Source: Bacillus sp. ISL-7 (GTDB taxonomy: Bacteria; Bacillota; Bacilli; Bacillales_B; DSM-18226). Taken from it: 60,037 bases of DNA. A program made the translations under genes and the position numbers. The notes below the pieces were generated by a model. The model saw nothing but the letters and a program-made list of their open reading frames with translations. It made no database searches and had not been told where the DNA came from. This document shows positions 15,969 through 24,441 of this stretch, piece after piece (position 1 is the first letter of the stretch; each line of letters begins with the position of its first letter). The stretch covers positions 1 through 60,037 of the forward strand of contig NZ_JAGGQW010000048.1 in the NCBI RefSeq assembly GCF_018613065.1, written 5' to 3'.

Positions 15969-17288
15969 CTACTTATTAATCATTTCAGAAGTATCGCTAA
16001 CTCGATATATCTTCCGCGGCCGTCCCTTGGAGGAAGGTGCCTCATCACCAATAATTTCAGCTATTCCTTCTTCCACTAAACCTGTTAGAATACGCCGAGC
16101 ATTTCTTGGTGTCATTTTCAGCCATTCTGCTATATGGGTTGCAGTAATTGAACCATTTCCCATTCTTTTTTGAACGGATAAAATTTTATTAAAGGTAGTA
16201 ATGGTTATGCCGCTATTTTTAAGCTTTTCACTTATTTCCTTATTTTCTGTTCGGTATTGATAGGAGATTGCCTCTTGCTCTTTTAATGGACCTTCAATCG
16301 TTCCATTATTATCCACCAAGAAAGCGCAAAAAGAATCATAATTTTGGGCATGGTTTAATGCAAGCCGAGCATTTTCTTCTGCCGTCAATGCAGTATCTCC
16401 GTAACCAATTCCAATATTGGATGGTAAATCTGCAAGTAAAGATAATTTTTCCAAAAGAGAGGCAATGGAATTCTCTGTTTCTTCCAACGAACCCCTTGTC
16501 GAAAAAATAACAAATATTCCTGTTCCTATTGTAACAAAGGAACCAGATATCGACTCTGCAAAGTTTAATATAGCTGCCTGGATCTCTAAATTTAATCGAT
16601 GAAGATCGTATGATACCATATTATGATCTTCTTTTTTCTCCATCCCTTGAACTTTCACGAGTATGGCAGCAATTTGTGAATGTTTAAAATGCATCGTTTC
16701 CCATTGCTGGAGGGCTGTCGACAAGGTTTCGCGTATGTTGCTTCGTGTTGGTGAAACCCAATAGGCGGTTATGTTATGTAAACAAAGCTGATCATAAAGG
16801 GAACGAAGGCTTGTTATACAAATATCTACCTTCCCATCTTGAATATGTTTTTGATGAAATGCTAGAAGATTATCAAGAGGGGTCTCATTTGTATACTCAT
16901 GAACATAAACCTGGTTGCTTGGTATGCTAAGGTCGCGGTATGTTTCATAAACATCTCGTTCAGTCAGCGTGTCAATGCTAATCCTTTCTAAACTTCTTTT
17001 ATCATTGTAACTGATGTCAACTAAGGTTTTGGTCAAGCTGGCACCATCTAATTGAAGTAAAAAAAATGGCTGTTTGACAGCGCTCTTTTGAAATGGGTTA
17101 AAAAGGGCAGGTCCGGCTAAAATCCAAAGGTCAACTGCATGTTGATTTTTTTGCACGATGCTAGTGGCTTCTTCAGGGTTCTGGTAGATAAATGGTACTG
17201 ATTGCAGCCGGTCACTATATTCAGTTGCTATTTCAGAAATAAGATGGACAGAGTCATTTGGTCCAATGATTCCGGCTCTTGGTTTCAA
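15969..17288 (-). CDS. Unusual transcriptional regulator divergent from the monooxygenase cluster
   Basis: A 439-residue protein starting at TTG 17288 with GGGAGG 8 nt upstream. The N-terminal 200 residues look like a periplasmic-binding or PrpR-type ligand-sensing fold (AGIIGPNDSVHLISEIATEYSD; VDLWILAGPALFN). The middle resembles degenerate GGDEF/CdaR-like modules (SNIGIGYGDTALTAEENARLALNHAQ). The C-terminus is a winged helix (ITATHIAEWLKMTPRNARRIL; SSKGRPRKIYRV). It faces the flavin-reductase promoter, so it is the likely controller of region B. I do not recognise a named family with this exact order. Confidence 0.65.
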   Translation of the reverse strand: MKPRAGIIGPNDSVHLISEIATEYSDRLQSVPFIYQNPEEATSIVQKNQHAVDLWILAGPALFNPFQKSAVKQPFFLLQLDGASLTKTLVDISYNDKRSLERISIDTLTERDVYETYRDLSIPSNQVYVHEYTNETPLDNLLAFHQKHIQDGKVDICITSLRSLYDQLCLHNITAYWVSPTRSNIRETLSTALQQWETMHFKHSQIAAILVKVQGMEKKEDHNMVSYDLHRLNLEIQAAILNFAESISGSFVTIGTGIFVIFSTRGSLEETENSIASLLEKLSLLADLPSNIGIGYGDTALTAEENARLALNHAQNYDSFCAFLVDNNGTIEGPLKEQEAISYQYRTENKEISEKLKNSGITITTFNKILSVQKRMGNGSITATHIAEWLKMTPRNARRILTGLVEEGIAEIIGDEAPSSKGRPRKIYRVSDTSEMINK

Positions 17289-17432
17289 AAAACTTCCCTC
17301 CCAAAAAGATTAAGTTATTTAATTATAACAATAATGGAAATCCTTTTGTCATTAATTTTCTCTAGTTGAAATATTTCATATTTTTATACTAACATTTTTA
17401 AGTTAATTATAGTGAATTTTTAGAAAATTCTG

Positions 17433-17492
17433 TTGACATCAGTATTTTTCAACTGTATAGTTTTATTTAAGGAACACATTAAGAATAATTCC
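17433..17492 (+). promoter_or_regulatory. SigA-type promoter plus inverted-repeat operator
   Basis: TTGACA at 17433-17438, a 17-base spacer and TATAGT at 17456-17461. A 22-base imperfect inverted repeat starting GGAACACATTAAG and ending AATTCC follows at 17471-17492. The same core and repeat occur before the RidA gene. Confidence 0.7.
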
Positions 17493-17520
17493 GTAAATTA
17501 AATGATTAGGAGTGTTAGTT

Positions 17521-18030
17521 ATGAATAAATCGAAGGAGTACCAAGATTTAGTCCCGTTGGTGGACCAACAACAATTTAAACAGGTTATAGGTCATTTTGC
17601 CAGCGGTGTATCGATCATCACCGTCAGTAATAATGGAGTAGATTTTGGGATCACTGCAAGTGCCGTGTGTTCCGTTTCAGTCGATCCGCCCATGCTGCTA
17701 GTTTGCGTCAATAAAAGCACCGGGACTTGTCATGCCATATCGGCTGCAGAATCCTTCACGGTAAACATAGTCAATGAAACTCAAAAAGAATTAGCATTAA
17801 GATTTGCCAGAGCAAATACGGATAAATTTGATGGAGTTGACTTTTCATATGGAGAGTTAGGCAATCCTGTTTTAGGTCAAACACTTGCTACGCTCGAATG
17901 CCGGGTTGTCGAAGAAATAACAGGAGGCACACATTCCGTCTTTTTGGGCGAGGTCCAGAAGGCCGATGCAGCTGATGGAGATCCTTTAGTTTACTATCGC
18001 GGGAAATTTGGCAAATTTGAAGAAGCTTAA
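17521..18030 (+). CDS. Flavin reductase of a two-component monooxygenase
   Basis: A 169-residue FMN-split-barrel reductase (HpaC/flavin-reductase-like) that supplies reduced flavin from NAD(P)H to a partner oxygenase. Motifs: GHFASGVSIITV, GITASAVCSVSVDPPMLLVCVN, FTVNIV and GDPLVYYRGKFG. ATG 17521 has TAGGAG 8 nt upstream, whereas GTG 17512 overlaps that site. The HpaB-type oxygenase gene follows 63 bases later, and a strong promoter with operator precedes. The pairing is unambiguous from context; the flavin form (FAD or FMN) is not directly visible, but the neighbouring FAD synthetase favours FAD. Confidence 0.88.
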   Translation: MNKSKEYQDLVPLVDQQQFKQVIGHFASGVSIITVSNNGVDFGITASAVCSVSVDPPMLLVCVNKSTGTCHAISAAESFTVNIVNETQKELALRFARANTDKFDGVDFSYGELGNPVLGQTLATLECRVVEEITGGTHSVFLGEVQKADAADGDPLVYYRGKFGKFEEA

Positions 18031-18093
18031 CTATCTTCAATTAAAGTGTTAAATAGAATTGTGCGAATAATTAAATTAATAGGAGGTTGTAAA

Positions 18094-19557
18094 ATGGCAT
18101 TAATGACAGGTAAACAATATCAGGAGTCACTGAATGATGGACGCGAGGTTTATATCGATGGGGAAAAGGTTAGAAATGTGGCCGATCACCCGTCCTTTAA
18201 ACCCATTGTGGATGTAAAAGCCAGGATGTATGATATGGCACATGAAACGAAGTTTGCTGATACATTAACAACCAGACTGCCAGACGGCGAAGTTGTTTCA
18301 CGGGCGTATAAAATGCCTGAAACAAAAGATGATTTGACTGCGATTCGCAAACATGTTGAAACCGTTCTTGATGATCTTGGCGGGGTTGTTTATCGCGTCG
18401 GCGATGAAACAATCGGTGAAATGTGGTCCCTTTATGACGCTCAGGATAAATTAAATGAAATCGATCCGACCTATGCAAAAAATATTAGGTACCATATTGA
18501 CCGAGTCGCACGAGAAGACTTGTTCCATGTTTCGGCAAACACGGATCCAAAAGGTGATCGAAGCAGATTGTTCAGCGGAAAAGATGGCGGAACCTTGCTT
18601 CACGTGGTCGAGGAGAATGACCAGGGAATCGTGGTAAAAGGGGCCAAGTTTGAGACAGCCGCTGCTTATGCGCACCAAGCATTTGTAAAACCAACAATCC
18701 TAGATTGGAATGCTGGATCCGAAAAAATGGCACCTTTCGCCTGTGGATTCATTTGCGATATGGGTGCTCCAGGATTAAAGCATATTTGCCGTACATCCTT
18801 AGGTACGGATCGGAATCCTCAAGATTATCCTATCGCCACGAAATTCGAGGAAATTGATACCTTACTTATTTTTGATAACGTCCTAATTCCGTGGGAAAAT
18901 GTCCTATTTCACCGTTCCTTAGAATCAGCCGCCTATATCCGTTCCACACTTCATCGTTATTCTGCCTTTAATTACACCCTTAGAATGTTACGCAGAGCTG
19001 ATTATTTAATTGGTGCAGCGCTACTGAATGTTGAACAGACTGGTTTAACCCATCTCCAAGCTGTCAAAGAAAAAATCTCTGAACTTATCAATTATCGCGA
19101 AGGAATCAATGCCCATTTAACTGCTGCCGTAGCGGATGCGAAAAGAAGTCCCGGCGGGTTAATGATGCCAAATCCATCGCTTTTGTATACAGGTCGTGTC
19201 TTTGCATTGGCCAATTTCCCGGCTATGGCCCATTTAACGAGAGAGCTCGTTGGCGGTCAATTAGCGGTCACTCCAGATTCTGCCACGATGGCAGATCCAG
19301 AAATCAAGCAATATTTTGATCAATATTATTCCGTTGGCGAGTGGTCGCCTGAAGATCGAGGAAGATTACTTTATTTTGCAAGGGATTTGTTAAATTCCTC
19401 TTATGCGGGACATAGAACCACGTTTGAATTATTTGCGCAAAGTCCGCCATTTGCTCAACAGATGGCCGTGTTTAATAACTTTAATATGGAGCCGCAGCGT
19501 GAGTTAGTCCGAAAGGCAGCAGGGCTGAATCTGACTGCGCCTGTTTCTAGTAACTAA
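18094..19557 (+). CDS. HpaB-type FADH2-dependent monooxygenase
   Basis: A 487-residue oxygenase of the 4-hydroxyphenylacetate 3-monooxygenase (HpaB) family, with an acyl-CoA-dehydrogenase-like fold. Hallmarks: the TDPKGDRSR loop, RTSLGTDRNPQDYPIATKF and EIDTLLIFDNVLIPWENVLFHR, then a helical C-terminal half. ATG 18094 follows AGGAGG. Members hydroxylate phenols, but relatives also act on pyrrole-2-carboxylate and pyridine-type rings. No ring-cleavage dioxygenase or hpa pathway gene is nearby, while an amidase, RidA and an ABC importer are, so an N-heterocyclic substrate is more likely. A damaged second copy lies at 21946. Confidence 0.87.
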   Translation: MALMTGKQYQESLNDGREVYIDGEKVRNVADHPSFKPIVDVKARMYDMAHETKFADTLTTRLPDGEVVSRAYKMPETKDDLTAIRKHVETVLDDLGGVVYRVGDETIGEMWSLYDAQDKLNEIDPTYAKNIRYHIDRVAREDLFHVSANTDPKGDRSRLFSGKDGGTLLHVVEENDQGIVVKGAKFETAAAYAHQAFVKPTILDWNAGSEKMAPFACGFICDMGAPGLKHICRTSLGTDRNPQDYPIATKFEEIDTLLIFDNVLIPWENVLFHRSLESAAYIRSTLHRYSAFNYTLRMLRRADYLIGAALLNVEQTGLTHLQAVKEKISELINYREGINAHLTAAVADAKRSPGGLMMPNPSLLYTGRVFALANFPAMAHLTRELVGGQLAVTPDSATMADPEIKQYFDQYYSVGEWSPEDRGRLLYFARDLLNSSYAGHRTTFELFAQSPPFAQQMAVFNNFNMEPQRELVRKAAGLNLTAPVSSN

Positions 19558-19578
19558 TGTAAGAAAGGAGTTTTGTCA

Positions 19579-20145
19579 TTGAAAGTTCATACATCTGGTA
19601 CATTAAAGCTCCCTGGATCCGTACTAACAATCGGGGCCCTTGATGGCGTTCATCGAGGTCATCAGGCCTTACTTTTAAAAACAAAAGAACGTGCGCAGGT
19701 GCGTGGTGTCCCTTTTGTCGTCTATACCTTTGACCCGCCTCCGAAGGTTTTCTTTAAAAAATGCCAAATGATAACTTCGCTGGATGAAAAGCTAAGCAGG
19801 CTTAACATGATAGGTGCTGACCATGTCATTGTTGGTCAATTTAATGAGGCGTATACAAAACAAAGCGTCGCTTCATTTATAGATGAGGTGATGATGATTA
19901 GACCTCTTGAAATTTGGGAAGGTCCAAACTTTCAATTTGGTAAAGATCGAAGGGGAACCATCGAGGATTTACGGACCAATTTCAATGTGGGGGTTTTAAA
20001 ACCGCTTCAATGTGAAGACGGTGAATTAATCTCTTCTACAAGGATTCGCCTCCTTTTACAGCAAGGAAACTATTCTTTAGCAAAAAAATTACTTGGAGAT
20101 ATCCGATATATTTCCTTTTTAGCAGAAAAAAACTATGCGGTTTAA
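19579..20145 (+). CDS. FAD synthetase domain without riboflavin kinase
   Basis: A 188-residue protein that matches only the N-terminal FMN adenylyltransferase domain of RibCF. The nucleotidyl-transferase motif GALDGVHRGH is at residues 19-28, and GPNFQFGKDRRG and STRIR follow. Bacterial RibCF is normally about 310 residues, with a C-terminal riboflavin kinase domain that is absent here. TTG 19579 has AAAGGAG 8 nt upstream; TTG 19573 is too close. It lies 21 bases after the monooxygenase gene, so it probably raises FAD supply for that enzyme. The motif evidence is strong. Confidence 0.85.
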   Translation: MKVHTSGTLKLPGSVLTIGALDGVHRGHQALLLKTKERAQVRGVPFVVYTFDPPPKVFFKKCQMITSLDEKLSRLNMIGADHVIVGQFNEAYTKQSVASFIDEVMMIRPLEIWEGPNFQFGKDRRGTIEDLRTNFNVGVLKPLQCEDGELISSTRIRLLLQQGNYSLAKKLLGDIRYISFLAEKNYAV

Positions 20146-20295
20146 TAGAATAAATGGGTTAGCAGCTTGATAGATAAGACATAATTAATAATACATGGAG
20201 CAGCAATGCTGGATTTATTCCATATTGTTGCTTCAATTTATTTTTGCGTAAAAACTGGAATCGAAATTGGCAGGATAGGAAAGCGAGGTACAGCT

Positions 20296-21570
20296 TTGAG
20301 GATAAATCTAGACCGATTACTGATGGATATTGAGAAATATGCGGCGTATGGGAAAAATGAACAGGGGGGTGTAACCAGGCCTAGTTTTTCTCTAGCTGAT
20401 CATGAGGTTCGTCAATTATTTATTGAAGAAATAAAGGAATTGGGATTAGAAGTGACCATTGATGGAGCTGCGAATATTTGGGGTAAATATAAAGGAACGG
20501 GGAAAAACCCCGGTAGTATCGTCATAGGCTCTCATTTGGATTCTGTTCCTAATGGTGGTAAATATGATGGGCCGTTAGGTGTGTTAATGGCTAAAGAAAT
20601 TGTGAAAAGATTAATAGAATTAAATATTCGCCTTGAACATGATATCGAAATTGTCTCCTTCACAGCTGAGGAATCCAATGATTTTAATTTATCCACATTC
20701 GGGAGCCGGTCATTTGTTGGCCGAATAACGGCGGAAATGCTACAGGACGCATGTGATTCAAGAGGAGCACGCCTTAGCGATGAATTGAAGAAGGTTAACG
20801 GCGGACTCGACAAATTTGCCTTGATGATGGATATGCACAGTGATAAAAAGGCATTTATTGAACTCCATATTGAGCAGGGACAGCGGTTAGAAAGTGCTAA
20901 TATTCCTATGGCGGTGATTAACAGTGTTGTCGGGACATACCGTAGTACTGTTAAAGTGATAGGACAGTCTAACCACTCGGGTACAACGATGATGGAACAT
21001 CGAAAAGATGCACTTACGGCTTCCTCCGAAATGATTCTTGCTGTGGAGAGATATTGTCAAGGTCAGGGGAATGTTGTTGGTACTGTCGGAAAGTTAACGA
21101 TTAGTCCGAATGCCACCAATATTATTCCAGGTCAAGTTGATTTCATCTTAGAGGTTAGAGCCGAAAAGTCGGTGACTATTCAACGAGCGGTAGAGGCGAT
21201 CCAAGAGGTTTTGCAGGAAATTGCCGCAAGAAGAGAAGTGGAAATACAACAGGAAGTGTTTCTTGATCAAAAACCAGTGGTCTTAGATCAGGATATTGTG
21301 AGTAGCCTTGTCGAGACAGCTAGGGAAATGAATGAACCTTGTTTGATTCTTCCAAGTATGGCTGTTCACGATGCAGCCCATATGGCAAGTGTCACCAAGT
21401 CGGCCATGGTTTTTGTCAAAAGCATAGAAGGGAAAAGTCATTGCCCTGAGGAGTATAGTTTGCCCGAGGATATTGAAAAAGCGGGTAATTTTATTTTACA
21501 GGGAATTATTAATTTAGATCGTACTCTTTATAGAACAGAGTATAGTCTGCCTATTAATAAGACGAAATGA
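20296..21570 (+). CDS. M20-family N-carbamoylase/hydantoinase-type amidase
   Basis: A 424-residue Zn-dependent amidohydrolase of the N-carbamoyl-L-amino-acid hydrolase / allantoate amidohydrolase group. Metal-site motifs: SHLDSVPNGGKYDGPLG (His, Asp), TAEESNDF (Glu), ELHIEQG (His) and a C-terminal MAVHDAAHMA (His). TTG 20296 follows GAGGTA and gives the usual family start (NLDRLLMDIEKYAAYG); upstream codons are not family-like. It would cleave a ureido or amide group released by oxygenation of the substrate. A terminator follows at 21619. Confidence 0.87.
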   Translation: MRINLDRLLMDIEKYAAYGKNEQGGVTRPSFSLADHEVRQLFIEEIKELGLEVTIDGAANIWGKYKGTGKNPGSIVIGSHLDSVPNGGKYDGPLGVLMAKEIVKRLIELNIRLEHDIEIVSFTAEESNDFNLSTFGSRSFVGRITAEMLQDACDSRGARLSDELKKVNGGLDKFALMMDMHSDKKAFIELHIEQGQRLESANIPMAVINSVVGTYRSTVKVIGQSNHSGTTMMEHRKDALTASSEMILAVERYCQGQGNVVGTVGKLTISPNATNIIPGQVDFILEVRAEKSVTIQRAVEAIQEVLQEIAARREVEIQQEVFLDQKPVVLDQDIVSSLVETAREMNEPCLILPSMAVHDAAHMASVTKSAMVFVKSIEGKSHCPEEYSLPEDIEKAGNFILQGIINLDRTLYRTEYSLPINKTK

Positions 21571-21945
21571 GTTGTGAATGAAGTAGTTTACATTGCATTC
21601 TTTTAGTAAAAAACAATTAAGGCTGTTGTTAATAAATGAGACAGCCTATTTTTTGTCATGGAAAATAGATTAGCAGGACCTTATTATACTACTAAAACTT
21701 AAACTAATTATTATCTATTAAGGTCTATTTTTGGATGATTTGGTAGAACAAGTTTTAGAACAAAATATGTTATAGAATGTAAAAAATTAAAAGTTATAAA
21801 AGTGAGAATTTTTAGAAAATTAAATTGACATTAACACTATGAATTTGTTATTTTTAATTAAAGAATAATTAAAGAATAATTAAAGAAAAAATCCGTAAAT
21901 AGAAATAAGAATGATAGTCAATAAATATTGGAGGGAGGAAAACGT
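21571..21945. other. Control region before the pseudogene and transporter
   Basis: Contains a terminator at 21619-21654, a promoter-like TTGACA (21825-21830) with TTATTT 17 bases later, and a tandem AATTAAAGAATA repeat near 21857-21885. GAATTTTTAGAAAAT before TTGACA is shared with the flavin-reductase promoter region (17414-17429), so this is a decayed copy of that promoter. No gene is seen here. Confidence 0.6.
21619..21654 (+). terminator. Terminator after the amidase gene
   Basis: GGCTGT (21621-21626) pairs with ACAGCC (21641-21646), followed by TATTTTTTG. Confidence 0.75.
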
Positions 21946-22330
21946 GTGGCATTAATAAATGGGGGCACCGGGACTAAAGCAAATTTGCCGGACCTCCCTT
22001 GGAACAGGTCGAAATCCTCAAGATTATCCAATCGCCACGAAATTCGAAGAAATTGATACCTTACTTATTTTTTGATAACGTCTTAATTCCGTGGGAAAAT
22101 GTCCTTTTCCACCGCTCCTTAGAATCTGCAGCCTATATCCTTTCCACACTTCATTGTTATTCTGCCTTTAATTACACCCTTAGAATCTTACGCAGAGCTG
22201 ATTATTTAATTGGTGTTGCGCTATTAAATGTTAACAGACAGGTTTAACTCATCTCCAAGCTGTCAAAGAAAAAATCTCTGAGCTTATCAATTATCGCAAA
22301 GGAATCAATGCTCATTAAACCGCCGCAGTA
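21946..22330 (+). pseudogene. Degraded duplicate of the HpaB-type monooxygenase
   Basis: GTGGCATTAATA at 21946 mirrors the start of the intact gene (ATGGCATTAATG), with GGAGGGAGG before it. The text then jumps to the equivalent of codon 223 (GAPGLK) and runs alongside 18763-19130 at roughly nine in ten identical bases. An extra T in the run at about 22065-22072 and a lost base near 22235 break the frame, and similarity fades by about 22330. It is therefore an internally deleted, frameshifted copy in front of the ABC transporter operon. It encodes no functional enzyme. Confidence 0.85.
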
Positions 22331-22373
22331 GTTGAGTTTATAAAAATTAAAAAACGAAGAAGAAAGAGGAGGA

Positions 22374-23549
22374 ATGAAATTGGTATTCTCTAAAAGCTTA
22401 ATTGCCAAAAAATTGTTTATGTTTTTGGTGCTAGCCGTAATGTTGGTAGGGTGTTCGGCAACGAATTCTTCATCGGGAAATAGTAATTCTTCTTCCAAGA
22501 GCGGCGACACGATCAAGGTAGGATTACAAGCACCAATGACAGGTGATAATGCCCAGTATGGACAGGATATGAAAAATGGTGTGGAACTTGCGTTTAAAAA
22601 GATTAATAGTGATGGCGGAATCAATGGGAAGAAGCTTGAGTTGATCGTCGGTGACGATAAAGCGACTCCGTCTGAAGCCGTTGCCGTCGTGAATAAAATG
22701 ATTATGAATGATGGAGTTAAGGCGATTATTGGAGGATATAATTCATCTCCAACATTGGCTGCACAGGATGTTTCAGGACCTGCAAAAGTCCTTCATTTAA
22801 ACATGGGGGCTAGCCCAGACCTTTCAAAAACGGGCAACAAATACCTGTTCCGCGTAATCTTAACAGGTTCCGTCTACGTTCCGGCAGTTATGAAATATAT
22901 GGCGGAAGAGAAAAAGGTAAAGAAAATCGCAGCACTCTATGAAAATACGGATTACGGAATCACCATGTATGATGCAGCCAAAGCGTCTACGAAAGAACAA
23001 GGCGTAGAATTTATCGCTGCTGAAAAATATAACCCAGGTGATAAAAACTTCTCATCACAATTATCAAAGATTAAAACATTAAATGCAGATGCAGTAATGG
23101 TTGTTGGTCTTTACAATGAAGTTGCCTTAATTGAGCAACAAGCAAAGCAGGCAGGATTAAACATTCAATTCTTCTCACCAGATGATTCCATGTATTCTAA
23201 GCAACTCATCACTTTAGGCGGCGATGCGGTTGAGAATCATATTTTTGCTTCGATGATTGATTTAAATGCTGAAACTGAAGAAATGAAAGAGTTTAAAAAA
23301 TTAGCCGAGGAAAATAATACACCTGCTCAAGCGAATACGGCGATTTCTTATGATGCGGCCATGGCGCTTGCAAAAGCATTAACCGAAGGCGATGGCGACG
23401 CTGATAAGTCCCGTGACGCACTAGCAAAAATTGAACATCAAGGCATAACAGGGCCGATAAAGTTCGATAAAAACGGTGACCGTTCCAATACCCCAATGAT
23501 TATGCAAGTGCAAAAAGGCAACTTCAAGGTTATCAAAGAATCGGAATAG
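22374..23549 (+). CDS. ABC transporter substrate-binding lipoprotein, branched-chain type
   Basis: A 391-residue type I periplasmic-binding protein (LivJ/LivK-like). A lipoprotein signal ends in the lipobox LVGC at about residues 21-24, followed by a Ser/Asn-rich linker. The mature domain begins with IKVGLQAPMTGDNAQYGQDMKNG and includes INGKKLELIVGDDKATPSEAV. AGGAGG precedes ATG. It is the first gene of a five-gene importer operon. Related systems carry branched-chain amino acids, urea, amides or aromatics; in this context the cargo is probably the substrate of the monooxygenase/amidase pathway. Confidence 0.9.
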   Translation: MKLVFSKSLIAKKLFMFLVLAVMLVGCSATNSSSGNSNSSSKSGDTIKVGLQAPMTGDNAQYGQDMKNGVELAFKKINSDGGINGKKLELIVGDDKATPSEAVAVVNKMIMNDGVKAIIGGYNSSPTLAAQDVSGPAKVLHLNMGASPDLSKTGNKYLFRVILTGSVYVPAVMKYMAEEKKVKKIAALYENTDYGITMYDAAKASTKEQGVEFIAAEKYNPGDKNFSSQLSKIKTLNADAVMVVGLYNEVALIEQQAKQAGLNIQFFSPDDSMYSKQLITLGGDAVENHIFASMIDLNAETEEMKEFKKLAEENNTPAQANTAISYDAAMALAKALTEGDGDADKSRDALAKIEHQGITGPIKFDKNGDRSNTPMIMQVQKGNFKVIKESE

Positions 23550-23560
23550 GGTGATTACTA

Positions 23561-24427
23561 ATGTTTATTGATCAACTCATAAATGGAATTGTCCTCGGAA
23601 GTATTTATGCATTAATGGCCATTGGTTACACCATGGTGTGGAATGTATTACGTTTTATTAACTTTGCACATGGCGAGGTTTATATGGGAGGGGCATTCGT
23701 GTCCCTTTATCTTCTTTTATTAGATACACCAATCTGGCTGGCATATCTTGGCGGGGTGTGTGCAGGAGCGTTACTCGGTTATTTAATGGAAAAAATGGTT
23801 TATATGAGGATGAGAAATGCGCCCAAATTAAATCTGCTGATTGCAGCAATAGGGATATCGATTGTTCTGCAAAATTTAGCTCAATATATTTGGGGGGTAA
23901 CACCAGAGCGTCTAACCTCTCCATTTCTATCCAAAAATATAGCGGTGGGAGATATGCTGATTAATCAGCATTATATATTTATCATTATCCTGACCATTCT
24001 TGTCATGATCGTTTTGGAGTTATTTATTAATCGAACACTTATGGGGAAAGCGGTTCAAGCAGCCTCCCAGAATATAAAAGCAACGCAGTTAATGGGGATT
24101 AATGCCAATAAGATCATTTCAATCACGTTTGCTATTGGGTCTGCAGTTGGCGCACTCGCTGGTATTTTAGTGGGACCCGTATTCTTAGTCTATCCAACCA
24201 TGGGGGTATTTGCAGGATTAAAAGGATTTACAGCTTCCGTTATGGGCGGAATGGGAAATATACCTGGCGCCATGATTGCGGGGTTATTACTTGGCGTCAT
24301 TGAAAGCTTTGCCGCCGGATTCATCTCCTCTGGTTATCGTGATGCGGTCGCAATGGTGATCTTGTTATTTATTTTATTAGTTCGTCCTCAAGGAATATTC
24401 GGAAAAATTGTCCAACAAAAAGTATAA
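23561..24427 (+). CDS. livH: Branched-chain-type ABC permease, LivH-like
   Basis: A 288-residue inner-membrane permease with about eight hydrophobic segments. It shows LivH-type motifs NGIVLGSIYALMAIGYTMVWNV at the start (22-residue stretch near 6-27) and a GLKGFTASVMGGMGNIPGAM loop that contacts the ATPase. It starts 11 bases after the binding-protein stop. With the LivM-like partner it forms the channel. Confidence 0.9.
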   Translation: MFIDQLINGIVLGSIYALMAIGYTMVWNVLRFINFAHGEVYMGGAFVSLYLLLLDTPIWLAYLGGVCAGALLGYLMEKMVYMRMRNAPKLNLLIAAIGISIVLQNLAQYIWGVTPERLTSPFLSKNIAVGDMLINQHYIFIIILTILVMIVLELFINRTLMGKAVQAASQNIKATQLMGINANKIISITFAIGSAVGALAGILVGPVFLVYPTMGVFAGLKGFTASVMGGMGNIPGAMIAGLLLGVIESFAAGFISSGYRDAVAMVILLFILLVRPQGIFGKIVQQKV

Positions 24428-24441
24428 AGGGGGGAGAGGAA

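Noticed and set aside
21857..21885. Three tandem AATTAAAGAATA units
   Set aside because: Too few and too simple to be a CRISPR or iteron; it looks like slippage in a decayed promoter.
21999..22247. 82-codon frame as a gene
   Set aside because: It is a piece of the frameshifted monooxygenase duplicate, not an independent gene.
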